DNA from: Halobellus inordinatus
GTDB taxonomy: Archaea > Halobacteriota > Halobacteria > Halobacteriales > Haloferacaceae
Length of the DNA: 64,000 nucleotides
Reading direction: 5' to 3'
Assembly: GCF_024464655.1 (NCBI RefSeq)
Contig: NZ_JANHAV010000007.1
Coordinates: 121,082-185,081 of the forward strand
Shown here: piece by piece, positions 1 through 8,073 of the stretch
Layout: every line of letters starts with the position of its first letter
Position numbering within the stretch: position 1 is the stretch's first letter
Notes under the pieces: model-generated
The model's input: the letters and a program-made list of their open reading frames with translations, nothing else
Told to the model about the DNA's origin: nothing
The model's database searches: none
Translations under genes and position numbers: made by a program

Positions 1-162
1 ATAAGAAATATAAATACTATTATTGATGTCATTCCAGAGTATATGACTGATCAATTACGATTCTGTCTCTGAACGTATTCGCCACGTGCCCCGTAAGAAT
101 TAGAACAGCGTTTGCACGCTTTCGCGTATCTGATCGGACAGCGTGCGATCGAATGTGTACTC

Positions 163-242
163 ATACTGTCGGACAGCAGTTCGTGAATGATGTGGCACCC
201 ACGGGGTGCCGATACGCTTCACAGAGTTCTGTCCGACAGTAT
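163..242. repeat. 80-bp imperfect palindrome (PATE/MITE-like)
   Basis: The 14-bp ends ATACTGTCGGACAG and CTGTCCGACAGTAT are perfect inverted copies. The centre contains a second hairpin, GGCACCC-acg-GGGTGCC, and the arms between are partly complementary, so the whole 80 bp folds on itself. The right flank is CAGTTG, as at the unrelated-sequence 80-bp palindromes at 19161, 30699 and 47527. No target duplication is seen. It has no coding capacity and is read as a non-autonomous palindromic element, possibly moved by IS200/IS605 TnpA (inference). Confidence 0.6.
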
Positions 243-299
243 CAGTTGTAAGCGGTACTGTAGTACCGCTGCCGACTCTCACTGTAGTGGTTTCTGTCG

Positions 300-458
300 T
301 CAGCTTCGAAGTTCTTCGATCCGTTTTTCGAGTTCCTCGATCGCTTCGTCGACTTCGCCACGCGCTTCGTCGGTCATCTGCTCTGCTTCTTCGGCGGCCG
401 TGTCGAATGCGTCGCGAACGCGCTGGACCGCCTCGTCGATCCCGTCTGAGTCACTCAT
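300..458 (-). CDS. Small acidic helical protein, unknown
   Basis: This is a 52-residue reading frame starting ATGAGTGACTCAGACGGG on the minus strand and ending in TGA. The protein is almost wholly helix-forming and strongly charged (many E, D, K, R; no Pro or Cys). It has heptad-like spacing in the second half (around DEAIEELEKRIEELRS), so a short coiled coil is likely. Similar tiny acidic coiled-coil proteins are common in haloarchaea, but I cannot name the family. It faces away from the PGF-CTERM gene at 652, sharing a 193-bp AT-rich intergenic region with it. The codon pattern with GC-rich third positions supports it as real. The function is unknown. Confidence 0.6.
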   Translation of the reverse strand: MSDSDGIDEAVQRVRDAFDTAAEEAEQMTDEARGEVDEAIEELEKRIEELRS

Positions 459-651
459 AGCGTTCTCGTATATGACGTTCGATCAATATATATTCAACGA
501 CGCCTCGTGTTCTGGACTCGGGTTTCGCTCGCTGGAGGGGGTCGAGAACGACGCAGCAGGGACTATGCCGGCCTCTAAGGCGACACAGATTATTGCCACT
601 TACTTATCCCATTCTGAACACTTATGATTATTAATATTTATATACTAATGT

Positions 652-1401
652 ATGAGGATTGGAAAAGAACCTCTCCTTGCGGTCTTCATCGTGTTCGTCG
701 TCACTTCCGCAGGTGCTGCACCGATTCTGGCTACGACTGTCGCCGCACAGGGTAACGGTGATGGGATGCACGGCTCTGGACCCGGCCCCAGCCCGAACGT
801 CACAGCCGGTCAACATCAGAACGGAAGCCACTCGATGCGAGTGGAGAACGTCGGCGCGAATCAGACGATTCGCGTGCAGTTCCGTTACCGGGCCGAGTCC
901 CTCGACGTCGGCGTTCGAATGCGCGAGATGGCGGTTAGAACCAACCGGAGCGGCGACTACCAGTTCGCCCTTCGAACGGCCGCCAACGCGAGTGCCGGCG
1001 TCGGTGCGTTCTCTGGCCCCGCGCCGTTCGGGTACTTCAATATCACACACCAATTCCCGAACGAGAACGTCACGAACGCGTCGATGACGTTTGCTGTGAA
1101 CCGCACGCGGTTGCGCGAGCGGAACGTCTCAGCCGAGCGCGTCGCTCTGTATCGGTACAACGCACAGAACCGGTCTTGGAACCGACTGCAAACCAGAGTG
1201 ACCGAGCAGAACGCCACGCAGGTGGCCTTCCGTGCGGAGTCGCCGGGTCTCTCCGAGTTCGCTGTCGCTCCGGTCGCCGATGCCTCGACAGCCACCGTGA
1301 CTGTCACGGAGGAGACGTCCTCGACCAACACACCCGGATTTGGTCCGGGTATAGCCGTACTCGCTATAGTGGTATTCGCCAGCCGTCTGTGGCTGCACTG
1401 A
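652..1401 (+). CDS. PGF-CTERM surface protein with PGF-pre-PGF domain
   Basis: This 249-residue exported protein begins with a Sec signal (residues 1-33, hydrophobic LLAVFIVFVVTSAGAAPILA, then a VAAQG cleavage region). The low-complexity part is followed by a domain of about 130 residues (from MRVENVGANQTIRV to SPGLSEFAVAP). This has the features of the PGF-pre-PGF region: repeated beta strands, LYRYN, and a terminal SPGxSEFAV. A Thr/Ser-rich spacer leads to TPGFGPG, a hydrophobic helix and a short basic end. That is the PGF-CTERM tripartite signal recognised by archaeosortase ArtA, so the protein is expected to be cut, lipid-anchored and glycosylated (many N-x-S/T sites). The start ATG directly follows an AT-rich stretch, consistent with a leaderless transcript. 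The ligand or function is not evident. Confidence 0.8.
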   Translation: MRIGKEPLLAVFIVFVVTSAGAAPILATTVAAQGNGDGMHGSGPGPSPNVTAGQHQNGSHSMRVENVGANQTIRVQFRYRAESLDVGVRMREMAVRTNRSGDYQFALRTAANASAGVGAFSGPAPFGYFNITHQFPNENVTNASMTFAVNRTRLRERNVSAERVALYRYNAQNRSWNRLQTRVTEQNATQVAFRAESPGLSEFAVAPVADASTATVTVTEETSSTNTPGFGPGIAVLAIVVFASRLWLH

Positions 1402-1521
1402 CCCTATCGTACCGGCACTCCGTCGAGCGTCCATCGTTCTTCCGTTTAAGTGAACTCACCGCCCACAGGACGCCCGTACAAGGCCATATTTTTGTGTTAC
1501 TGTGGCGAAAGGTCAGTTTGT

Positions 1522-2604
1522 ATGGATGGGAACCGCTTCGCCGTGGCGTTGTTTGGGATCATCGTCTCGGTCGTCATCGGTGCACTCGCGTACCAATTTA
1601 TCGCTCCGTTGACCATCTCTGTCTTCCTGTACTACTCGACGCGCCGCTACCACCGGATGCTCCGACGGTTCCACCTTCCAGCGAACGCCAGAGCGGTGGT
1701 CGTGATGTTCTCGCTCGCCGTCCCACTCATCTTACTGATCAGTTACGCTACAGTGCTCTTGGCGATCGAGGCCCGCCGCTTCATCGACCAGTACGCGCTC
1801 GTCGACGTCGCAAACGAGAACTTCGAGTGGTTCGGGGGCATCAACGAGATCCCCAAGTTCACCATCGAGGGGCTCTACGGAGCGTACCAATCCGGCGATC
1901 TGGCCCCGTTCATCGACTTTGCGACCCAGCACGCCACGTTCTTCACGACGCTCGTCTCGGAGTTTATGTTGAATCTGTTCGTCGTCGTCATCGTCACGTA
2001 CTACCTCTTAGTCGACGGCAACCGCATCAGTCAGTGGCTGCTCAACTTCGACGACGAGGCCATCATTCGAGAGTACCTCGAAGCCGTCGACAGGGAACTC
2101 GAAGCGGTGCTGTTTGGAAATCTCCTGAACGTCCTCGCGGTCTCGCTGATCGCTATCGGGTCGTTCAGCACGTATAATGCGTTCGTACCGCCCGCCGCGG
2201 AGGTTCCCTATCCCGCGCTCGCCGGTGCGCTCACTGGCATCGCGAGTCTGATTCCGGTCGTCGGAATGAAAATCGTCTACGTCCCGCTGACACTCCTCAC
2301 CGCACTCCCGATCGTCCTCGGTGGGACGCTATCGAGTCTGGTGTACGTGGGGGGGTTCTTCGCTGTCGCCGTCGTCGTCGTCGACACGATCCCCGACGTG
2401 GTGCTTCGGCCGCTTCTCAGCGGCGAGGAAACCCACGTCGGTCTCCTGATGCTCGCGTACACGCTGGGTCCGGTCGTACTGGGCTTCTACGGCCTGTTTT
2501 TCGCGCCGATCCTGCTCGTCGTCGGGCTGACGTTCGCGAATACGGCGCTGCCGCGTCTCCTGGGCGCGTCGGAAACGGAGGAGCCGCCAGCACTGGACCA
2601 GTGA
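1522..2604 (+). CDS. AI-2E family (PerM/YdiK-like) membrane transporter
   Basis: This 360-residue polytopic membrane protein has the AI-2E family architecture: paired N-terminal helices, a soluble loop (about residues 85-150, with the FIDQYALVDV region), then five or six helices. These include a Gly/Pro-rich stretch (ALTGIASLIPVVGMKIVYVP) and a conserved C-terminal run (VLGFYGLFFAPILLVVG). Family members have been linked to export of small signals or Na+/H+ exchange; the substrate here cannot be inferred. I chose the ATG at 1522 because the 24 residues upstream of it are not membrane-like and a promoter-like AT stretch precedes it. It stands alone between a surface-protein gene and a copper-protein gene. 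Confidence 0.8.
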   Translation: MDGNRFAVALFGIIVSVVIGALAYQFIAPLTISVFLYYSTRRYHRMLRRFHLPANARAVVVMFSLAVPLILLISYATVLLAIEARRFIDQYALVDVANENFEWFGGINEIPKFTIEGLYGAYQSGDLAPFIDFATQHATFFTTLVSEFMLNLFVVVIVTYYLLVDGNRISQWLLNFDDEAIIREYLEAVDRELEAVLFGNLLNVLAVSLIAIGSFSTYNAFVPPAAEVPYPALAGALTGIASLIPVVGMKIVYVPLTLLTALPIVLGGTLSSLVYVGGFFAVAVVVVDTIPDVVLRPLLSGEETHVGLLMLAYTLGPVVLGFYGLFFAPILLVVGLTFANTALPRLLGASETEEPPALDQ

Positions 2605-2937
2605 GGTCTCTCGCGACCTGCTCGCGTCGGAAGTCTCGCCTGCGATGCCCGCTCCGGCTCTTCGAGTCGCTCGGCGCGTTCACTCTCGATTGCGTTGTTT
2701 CCGGTTGCAGTAAGTCTCCCTTGACGACTGCCACGCTCGCTATTCGCCGCCCTTACTGGCGCCTCTGGCACGCTCTTGGCATCGGAGACGTATTGCAGTA
2801 ATGTGACACACAATCTGGGTATTCCTATCCAACGGACGGGTACGACGGGCGTTCGATACGGTCTCGACGGGAGAACGAGTTATCACTCAGATAGAACGTG
2901 AATAACAATTCGAGATCGTGTCATACGTTTGCACGGT
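2605..2937. other. Intergenic region, no supported gene
   Basis: These 333 bp lie between the AI-2E permease and the copper protein. A minus-strand frame across the first 200 bp is Arg/Glu/Ala-rich but has no recognisable domain, so I do not call it. The last 60 bp are more AT-rich and should hold the promoter of the gene at 2938. Confidence 0.5.
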
Positions 2938-3972
2938 ATGTCCCGAAACGGCACACTCAGTTTGCACCGACGGCCCCTGATGAAGGCGTTCGGTGCCGGT
3001 GCGGCCATCTCGGTGCTCGGCGGCTCGACCGTCGCCCAAGAAGATGACGAGATGGACGACGAGGAGAGTAGCGACGACGAAGCGATGAACGGCACAGGTA
3101 CGGTCCATACCGTCGAGACGCTGATTCGCGCCCCGCCGACGAATCAAAACCGACCAGTGGACTTCTTCTTTCAGCCCACGGGACTCCACATCGAACCGGG
3201 GGACGTGGTGAAGTTCGTGTTCCGAACACCCGATCACAACGTCGTCGCCTACCACCCGGCATTCGGGATGCGGCGGCGCGTCCCGATCGGCGTCACCGCG
3301 TTCTCCTCTCCACTCCTCGGTTGGCGGCCGGAGTCTGTCCCCGGCGATCAGATCGAACCGCCAGCCGAGATGAGTGGCGATGAGGAGGATGACGACGCTG
3401 ACGGCGGCGATGAGGAGGATGACGACGCTGACGGCGGCGATGAGGAGGATGACGACGCTGACGGCGGCGATGAGGAGGATGACGACGCTGACGGCGGCGA
3501 TGAGGAGGATGACGACGCTGACGGCGGCGATGAGGAGGATGACGACGCTGACGGCGGCGATGAGGAGGATGACGGCGCTGATGACGGCACCGACGACGAG
3601 AGTGACGACGGAAGCAACGGTACCGACGACGATGGGGACGACGGAGACGACAGCGACGGCGAGGGGCCCGTTCCGGATACGTGGCTCCACGCCTTCGAGA
3701 CACCGGGCGTCTACGACCTCCTCTGCTCGCCGCACGAGGGATACGGAATGGCGATGCGAGTCGTCGTGGGCGACGTCACGGAGACGGAATTCGAGACCTC
3801 GAATCCCGCGAACCTCCTCGAACCACGGGCGGGACCGGTCGGACTGGCCAGGGTCACACTGACTGATCCAGCGCTCGAACCATCGAACATCGCCAGCGAG
3901 GGTACCGTCCTCTGGGAGGCGCTCGAATCGAACCAACAGAGCGGGCCGGACGACGGGGGAGAGGAGAGCTAA
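2938..3972 (+). CDS. Halocyanin-like blue copper protein with acidic repeat insert
   Basis: This 344-residue protein is a predicted secreted type-1 copper protein that would carry electrons outside the membrane. The N-terminus HRRPLMKAFGAG plus a hydrophobic stretch ending in VAQ resembles a Tat signal. A plastocyanin/halocyanin fold is indicated by GLHIEPGDVVKFVF, the first ligand His100 (PDHNVVAYH), and the C-terminal cluster Cys263-x2-His266-x4-Met271 (CSPHEGYGM). Between the first His and the Cys lies an extreme acidic insert (about residues 148-240) made of a 10-residue repeat DEEDDDADGG. Six perfect copies and one degenerate copy occur, followed by irregular D/G/S/T-rich sequence. Ordinary halocyanin domains lack this. 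ATG 2929 is an alternative start. It is monocistronic; a native electron partner is not visible nearby, although a HiPIP lies at 37.4 kb. Confidence 0.82.
   Translation: MSRNGTLSLHRRPLMKAFGAGAAISVLGGSTVAQEDDEMDDEESSDDEAMNGTGTVHTVETLIRAPPTNQNRPVDFFFQPTGLHIEPGDVVKFVFRTPDHNVVAYHPAFGMRRRVPIGVTAFSSPLLGWRPESVPGDQIEPPAEMSGDEEDDDADGGDEEDDDADGGDEEDDDADGGDEEDDDADGGDEEDDDADGGDEEDDDADGGDEEDDGADDGTDDESDDGSNGTDDDGDDGDDSDGEGPVPDTWLHAFETPGVYDLLCSPHEGYGMAMRVVVGDVTETEFETSNPANLLEPRAGPVGLARVTLTDPALEPSNIASEGTVLWEALESNQQSGPDDGGEES
3379..3588 (+). repeat. 30-bp in-frame tandem repeat (6 perfect copies + 1 degenerate)
   Basis: The unit (GATGAGGAGGATGACGACGC followed by TGACGGCGGC) occurs six times without a mismatch from 3379 to 3558. 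A seventh copy (3559-3588) carries three changes. The unit is a multiple of three and encodes DEEDDDADGG, so copy-number change would lengthen the acidic loop of the copper protein without breaking the frame. Perfect identity suggests recent slippage or amplification. There are no spacers, so it is not a CRISPR array. Confidence 0.95.
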
Positions 3973-4006
3973 CGCGCTGTCGGCGTAATATTTGTGTCGT
4001 GGGCGT

Positions 4007-4597
4007 GTGTCTACGTGCACCGCGGATCACGCCTTCGCGCGGGTTCGCGCCTCGGCCCCGCTCTGGATCGGTGCCCTCGCGTCCGTAGCGCTGTTTCTGT
4101 TCGCGGTTCAGTTGCTCGACATTGCCACTGAAGCGGCGACCGTGCCGCTCCGGCAGTTCTTTGCTCATCACGTCTCCGGCGATGCCCAAGCGCTGGGCGT
4201 GAGCTGGCTCGCCACGTACGTGCTGACTAACGGTTCGATCGTCGCTGCGCTGTCGGTGTCGCTATTCGGAAACGGGATCGTCACCGACGCACAACTGTTT
4301 TTGATGGTCGCCGGTTCTCGCCTCGGTGCCGAAGAAATTCGTGAGCGCGCGCACGCCCGCTCGACGGAATTACTCGCCGCGGCCGAGGCTATCGCCGCCG
4401 ATCACGGCCGAACGGTGTCGACAGCGACGAGGCTCGGCAAGCCGGGCCGCGAAATCGTCGCGTACGCAGAAGAACACGACGCCGATACGATCGTACTCGG
4501 CAGCCACGGGCGCGCACTGCTCACCCGCGTCCTCCTCGGCTCGGTCGCCGAGACGGTCCTCCAGCGCGCCCCGATGCCGGTGCTGATCGTCAGATGA
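4007..4597 (+). CDS. Chimera: Na+/Pi symporter-like fragment fused to UspA C-terminus
   Basis: The frame encodes about 196 residues in two parts. Residues 1-100 hold three hydrophobic segments and sequence such as SWLATYVLTNGSIVAALSVS and QLFLMVAGSRLGA, which resembles the interior of haloarchaeal Na+/phosphate symporters (PNaS family). At EEIRERAHARSTELL it switches to the second half of a universal stress protein. It ends with the nucleotide-loop signature GSHGRALLTRVLLGS and the strand MPVLIVR. The first half of UspA, with its ATP-binding Asp strand, and most of the transporter are missing. I read it as an in-frame deletion fusion of two ancestral genes and doubt that it is active. The start is uncertain: GTG 4007 is preferred, TTG 3992 is possible. 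Confidence 0.6.
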   Translation: MSTCTADHAFARVRASAPLWIGALASVALFLFAVQLLDIATEAATVPLRQFFAHHVSGDAQALGVSWLATYVLTNGSIVAALSVSLFGNGIVTDAQLFLMVAGSRLGAEEIRERAHARSTELLAAAEAIAADHGRTVSTATRLGKPGREIVAYAEEHDADTIVLGSHGRALLTRVLLGSVAETVLQRAPMPVLIVR

Positions 4598-4700
4598 GCT
4601 CCTCGTAGGTGCTCGCACGTTCGTCGGTCTTCCGCGCGTGGCCCTGTCGGCCGGGTGCGTCCGGCTGACACTCCGTAGCTGTGACTTCTCGACCACGTGA

Positions 4701-4730
4701 CCGGTCCACAACCGTTAAAAAACGGACCGG
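4701..4730. promoter_or_regulatory. Candidate operator over the EamA promoter
   Basis: A 7-bp perfect inverted repeat, CCGGTCC (4701-4707) and GGACCGG (4724-4730), encloses a second one (CCGTT-aaaa-AACGG). The A-rich core GTTAAAAAA is the likely TATA box. It lies 15-44 bp before the ATG at 4745, so a bound protein would block transcription factor access. This is inference from position and symmetry only. Confidence 0.4.
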
Positions 4731-4744
4731 CAAATCTGCATACG

Positions 4745-5641
4745 ATGCGTGAGGAAACCGTCGGCGCACTTCTCGTGATGGGGTCGGCGGTCGGATTCGG
4801 GACGCTGGCAATCTTCGGGAAGTTCGCGGAAGCGGCGGGACTCGGGCGGCCGCCGTTGCTCTTCTTTCGCTTCCTCGGCGGCGGCGTGCTCGTCTGGGCG
4901 TTTCTCGCCCTCCGCGGCGACGTGAGGCTCCTCTCTGGGCGGCCGGCCTGGTCTGCGGCCGGACTCGGAACGATGTACGCCGTCCTGACGATCGCGTACT
5001 TCACGGGGCTCACTCACCTTACGGCGGGGCTCTCGGCGGTGGTGTTCTTCACGTACCCCGTGTACGTGCTGGTGCTCTCTGCAGCCTTCCTCGACGAGCG
5101 GGTCACACTTCGACTCGTCGTCTCGCTCGTCCTCGCGTTGGCGGGCCTCGGGCTCATCCTCGGCGCCGACACGCGGGGTGCGACGCCGCTGGGCGTCGTG
5201 CTGCTCCTTGCGGCCGCGATTGGATACGCCGTCTACATCGTCGGCGGTCGCGTGCTGTCGACGAGCGCGAAAGCGAGCGTGCTCACGGCCCACGTACTGA
5301 CGGTCGCGACCGCTCTGCTGGGTCTTCGGTGGTACGCCGAGGGGGCGACGCTCCCGACCAGTCCGACTCAGTGGGGGGTCGTCGTCGGAATCGGCGTCCT
5401 CGGCACGGGCGTCCCGCTGGTGTTACTCTACGAGGGCCTCGGGTTCCTGCAAGCGAACCGCGCGAGCGTCCTCGGGACGGCCGAGCCGGTGACGACCGTC
5501 GCACTGGGCGTGCTCCTGCTCGGCGAGTCGCTGACGGTCGAGACGGCCCTCGGCGGACTTCTCGTCGTCGGCGGCGTCCTCCTCTCGCAGATCGAGGACC
5601 CGGTCGGGTTACTCCGGCGACTCGCCCGCACGCAGAGATAG
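4745..5641 (+). CDS. EamA/DMT family permease
   Basis: This is a 298-residue integral membrane protein with about ten hydrophobic helices arranged as two EamA repeats. The first starts with MREETVGALLVMGSAVGFGT. The second has the family pattern YEGLGFLQANRASVLGTAEPVTTVALGVLLLGESLT near the end. DMT permeases export or import small metabolites and amino acids; the substrate cannot be read from sequence. The start is at 4745 because the residues before it are not membrane-like and the palindromic promoter lies just upstream. A paralogue with the same layout sits at 61159. The CPBP protease gene follows after 33 bp, so the two may be co-transcribed. Confidence 0.85.
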   Translation: MREETVGALLVMGSAVGFGTLAIFGKFAEAAGLGRPPLLFFRFLGGGVLVWAFLALRGDVRLLSGRPAWSAAGLGTMYAVLTIAYFTGLTHLTAGLSAVVFFTYPVYVLVLSAAFLDERVTLRLVVSLVLALAGLGLILGADTRGATPLGVVLLLAAAIGYAVYIVGGRVLSTSAKASVLTAHVLTVATALLGLRWYAEGATLPTSPTQWGVVVGIGVLGTGVPLVLLYEGLGFLQANRASVLGTAEPVTTVALGVLLLGESLTVETALGGLLVVGGVLLSQIEDPVGLLRRLARTQR

Positions 5642-5674
5642 AGTTAACGTTCGTCTCTCCGACAGTTACACGCG

Positions 5675-6688
5675 ATGTTTCCTCGCCTCAAAGCCCTCCT
5701 GTGGAACGACAGCGCACACCGACTGCGACTGCCGTGGCGGCTGGTCGCGCTCGTGGTCGTCCTTGCAGTGTTGGGGCTTCTCACTTCGCTCGTCGTCACG
5801 GCGCTCGCGGCGCGGCCGTCGCGTGCGCTCCTCGTGCTCACGCAGTCGCAGTCGGCAGAGCAGACGGCTGTCGCAATCCGAAATCTGCTCTTCGTCTCGA
5901 CCCAGATCGTCGTGATCGTCGGCGGTGTCTATCTGGCCGGCCGGTTCGCAGACCGTCGTTGGTTCCGCGACTTCGGCTTTCGCGTCGACCGCTCGTGGTG
6001 GGCGGATCTCGGCTTCGGACTCGCGCTCGGGGGCGCGTTAATGACGGTGATCTTCGCAGTCGAACTGCTGGCTGGGTGGATCTCCATTAGAGACGTCTTT
6101 TACGTCGCTCGCTCGGGGTTCGACTTCTGGCCGTGGTTCTTCTGGGGTCTTCTCACGTTCGTCGCCGTGGGTGTCTACGAGGAACTCCTGTTTCGGGGCT
6201 ACCTCGTAACCAACCTCTCGGAGGGGTTCACGTGGTTCGACCGGATTGGCACCCGCGGTGCGATCGCGCTGGCTGTCCTCGTAACCTCGGTCCTCTTCGG
6301 CGTCGCGCACGCGACCAACCCGAACGCGACGCTCGCCAGCACGGTCGGAATCGTGCTCGCTGCCGTGATGCTCGCGGCGGGTTACATACTGACCGGCGAA
6401 CTGGCGATTCCGATCGGCCTGCATACGACCTGGAACTTCTTTCAGGGCGTCGTCTACGGCTTCCCCGTCAGCGGCACCTCGAACGGCGTATCGCTGATCG
6501 CGACCACGCAGTCCGGCCCCCGTCTCCTCACCGGCGGCGCGTTCGGCCCGGAAGCGGGACTGCTCGGCCTCGCTGCCTCCGTCGTCGGCCTCGTCCTCAC
6601 CGTCGGATGGGTCCAGTGGCGCGAGGGAACGATACGACTCGCGGAGTCGCTCGTCGATCCGCACCTCCGCGTCTCCAGCGACGAGTGA
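5675..6688 (+). CDS. CPBP-family intramembrane metalloprotease
   Basis: This is a 337-residue membrane protein with about eight helices. It shows all CPBP (CAAX/Abi) motifs: EE-x3-R (E169-E170 ... R174 in EELLFRGYLV), a second motif with FGVAHATNPN, and a third with HTTWNFFQG. In the family these Glu and His residues bind the catalytic metal or water in the membrane. Archaeal members are thought to process prenylated or membrane-anchored proteins, and some bacterial members confer bacteriocin immunity. The substrate here is unknown. The gene follows the EamA permease by 33 bp on the same strand. Confidence 0.85.
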   Translation: MFPRLKALLWNDSAHRLRLPWRLVALVVVLAVLGLLTSLVVTALAARPSRALLVLTQSQSAEQTAVAIRNLLFVSTQIVVIVGGVYLAGRFADRRWFRDFGFRVDRSWWADLGFGLALGGALMTVIFAVELLAGWISIRDVFYVARSGFDFWPWFFWGLLTFVAVGVYEELLFRGYLVTNLSEGFTWFDRIGTRGAIALAVLVTSVLFGVAHATNPNATLASTVGIVLAAVMLAAGYILTGELAIPIGLHTTWNFFQGVVYGFPVSGTSNGVSLIATTQSGPRLLTGGAFGPEAGLLGLAASVVGLVLTVGWVQWREGTIRLAESLVDPHLRVSSDE

Positions 6689-6795
6689 CCCCCACTGACT
6701 GCCGCGCACCGGTCTCGCGACCCCGACGCGGCTGACTCGTCCGATCCGACATCGAAATAGTTGCGTTTTTAATCAAAGATGGAGTTCGGATTGGT

Positions 6796-7119
6796 ATGGC
6801 GGCTCATAGCACTCAGAAAGACGGGGAGCCGACGACCGATCTTCCCGACGTCGTGCCGTTCGACCTCACCTACCTCACACGACTCAGCTGGGAGCTGGGA
6901 ACGCGCGTCGTCGACGACGAGGAGGCTACGCTCCGAAGCCGATGGGAACACGCTGGAAGTCCCTGGACGCTCTCGGTCTTCGAGGTGACGAGCAACACCG
7001 TGATCTTGTGTTTGCGCACGCCGGTCGGTCGCGAGCGATTCTACGGAACGACCCGTTCGGAAGTCCAGACCGCGACCTCACGGCTCGACACCGCGCCGTA
7101 CTGGACACTGGCCGAGTGA
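6796..7119 (+). CDS. Conserved-looking haloarchaeal protein, unknown
   Basis: This is a 107-residue acidic soluble protein with no signal peptide or membrane segment. After a polar N-terminus (MAAHSTQKDGEPTTDLPDV) it has alternating strand/helix sequence such as WTLSVFEVTSNTVILCLRTP and a short C-terminal helix. There are no catalytic motifs that I recognise. The ATG lies about 20 bp after a T/A-rich box (TTGCGTTTTTAATC), which fits a leaderless haloarchaeal transcript. It is a single gene between the CPBP protease and an SDR. I do not assign a function. Confidence 0.6.
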   Translation: MAAHSTQKDGEPTTDLPDVVPFDLTYLTRLSWELGTRVVDDEEATLRSRWEHAGSPWTLSVFEVTSNTVILCLRTPVGRERFYGTTRSEVQTATSRLDTAPYWTLAE

Positions 7120-7197
7120 GGCCGCCGTCGGGAGATCGTCTCGGCACCGCCTCCCGGTCTGCTGAACGCTTTTGGTTTCGGGGTCTGTCGAACAGCT

Positions 7198-7995
7198 ATG
7201 GATCTCGAAATTGCGGGCGATTCGGCACTCGTGACGGCATCGAGTAGCGGCCTCGGGAAGGCGTCTGCACGGGCGCTCGCTGCAGAGGGCGCGAACGTCG
7301 TGCTCAACGGACGCGACGAAGACCGGCTCGAAGAAGCCGTCGCTGACGTCCGGGCTGACGCGGCGGCCGAGGCGACCGTCGTCGGGCACGCCGCGGATCT
7401 GACCGACCCCGACGACGTCGACGCGCTCGTCCGACGCCCCATCGAGGAGTTCGGCGGTCTCGATCACCTCGTGACCTCCGCCGGCGGTCCGCCGGCCGAA
7501 TCGTTCCTCGAAACGACAGACGAGGAGTGGTACGAGGCGTTCGACCTCCTCGTGATGAGTGTCGTCCGGGCGGTCCGGGCGGCCGCACCGCATCTCCGCG
7601 CCGACGGCGGCGGAACGATCGTCACTATCGCGTCGATCAGCGTCAAGGAAGCCGTCGACGACCTCGTGCTCTCGAACTCGGTCCGGATGGGCGTCGTCGG
7701 CCTCGAGAAGACGCTCTCGAAGGAACTCGCCCCGGAGGTCCGCGCGAACGCGGTACTCCCCGGAACCCACGAGACGCCGCGAGTCGAGGCCCTCGTCGAG
7801 GAGGGCATCGAAGACGGCGAGTACGACTCTTACGATGAGGGCCTCGAAGACTGGGCCCGAGAGATCCCCGTCGAACATCTCGGCGACCCGATGGACCTGG
7901 GACGAACCGTCGCGTTCCTCTCCTCACCACAGTCGAGTTATCTCTCGGGTGTCGCGATACCGATCGACGGCGGCGAAAGCGCCTCGAATCTGTAG
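7198..7995 (+). CDS. SDR-family protein with atypical catalytic motif
   Basis: This 265-residue short-chain dehydrogenase/reductase-fold protein has the cofactor motif TASSSGLG (residues 13-20), an Asp-Leu adenine-binding strand and a TSAGG motif (residues 93-97). A C-terminal SGVAIPIDGG ends the fold. The usual YxxxK is replaced: alignment by the following helix (GVVGLEKTLSKELAP) puts Ser159 at the Tyr and Arg163 at the Lys. This variant is known among FabG-like SDRs from several lineages, so it may bind NAD(P)H with different chemistry. It lies upstream of an MFS permease (79-bp gap), probably as a pair. The substrate is unknown. Confidence 0.8.
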   Translation: MDLEIAGDSALVTASSSGLGKASARALAAEGANVVLNGRDEDRLEEAVADVRADAAAEATVVGHAADLTDPDDVDALVRRPIEEFGGLDHLVTSAGGPPAESFLETTDEEWYEAFDLLVMSVVRAVRAAAPHLRADGGGTIVTIASISVKEAVDDLVLSNSVRMGVVGLEKTLSKELAPEVRANAVLPGTHETPRVEALVEEGIEDGEYDSYDEGLEDWAREIPVEHLGDPMDLGRTVAFLSSPQSSYLSGVAIPIDGGESASNL

Positions 7996-8073
7996 CAGCC
8001 GGCCCCAGTCTGCTGATTCGTCCATCCGAGCCGAATCGGAACCCACGTCACGCTCCGCGTCCGAGTCGGCACC

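Noticed and set aside
100..282. 60-residue minus-strand frame as a transposase remnant
   Set aside because: It spans the 80-bp palindrome and shows no recognisable transposase motif; the palindrome explains the sequence better.
2487..2813. Minus-strand Arg/Glu-rich frame after the AI-2E permease gene
   Set aside because: Half of it overlaps the permease and the rest has no domain, signal or ribosome site; it resembles generic GC-rich shadow coding.
3379..3588. Regular 30-bp repeats as a CRISPR array
   Set aside because: The repeats are directly adjacent without spacers, in frame within a gene, and no cas genes are present.
3293..3862. Several long Arg/His- or Ser/Pro-rich frames across the 30-bp repeat in other frames
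   Set aside because: They are shadows of the repeat inside the copper-protein gene, with no domain or start context of their own.
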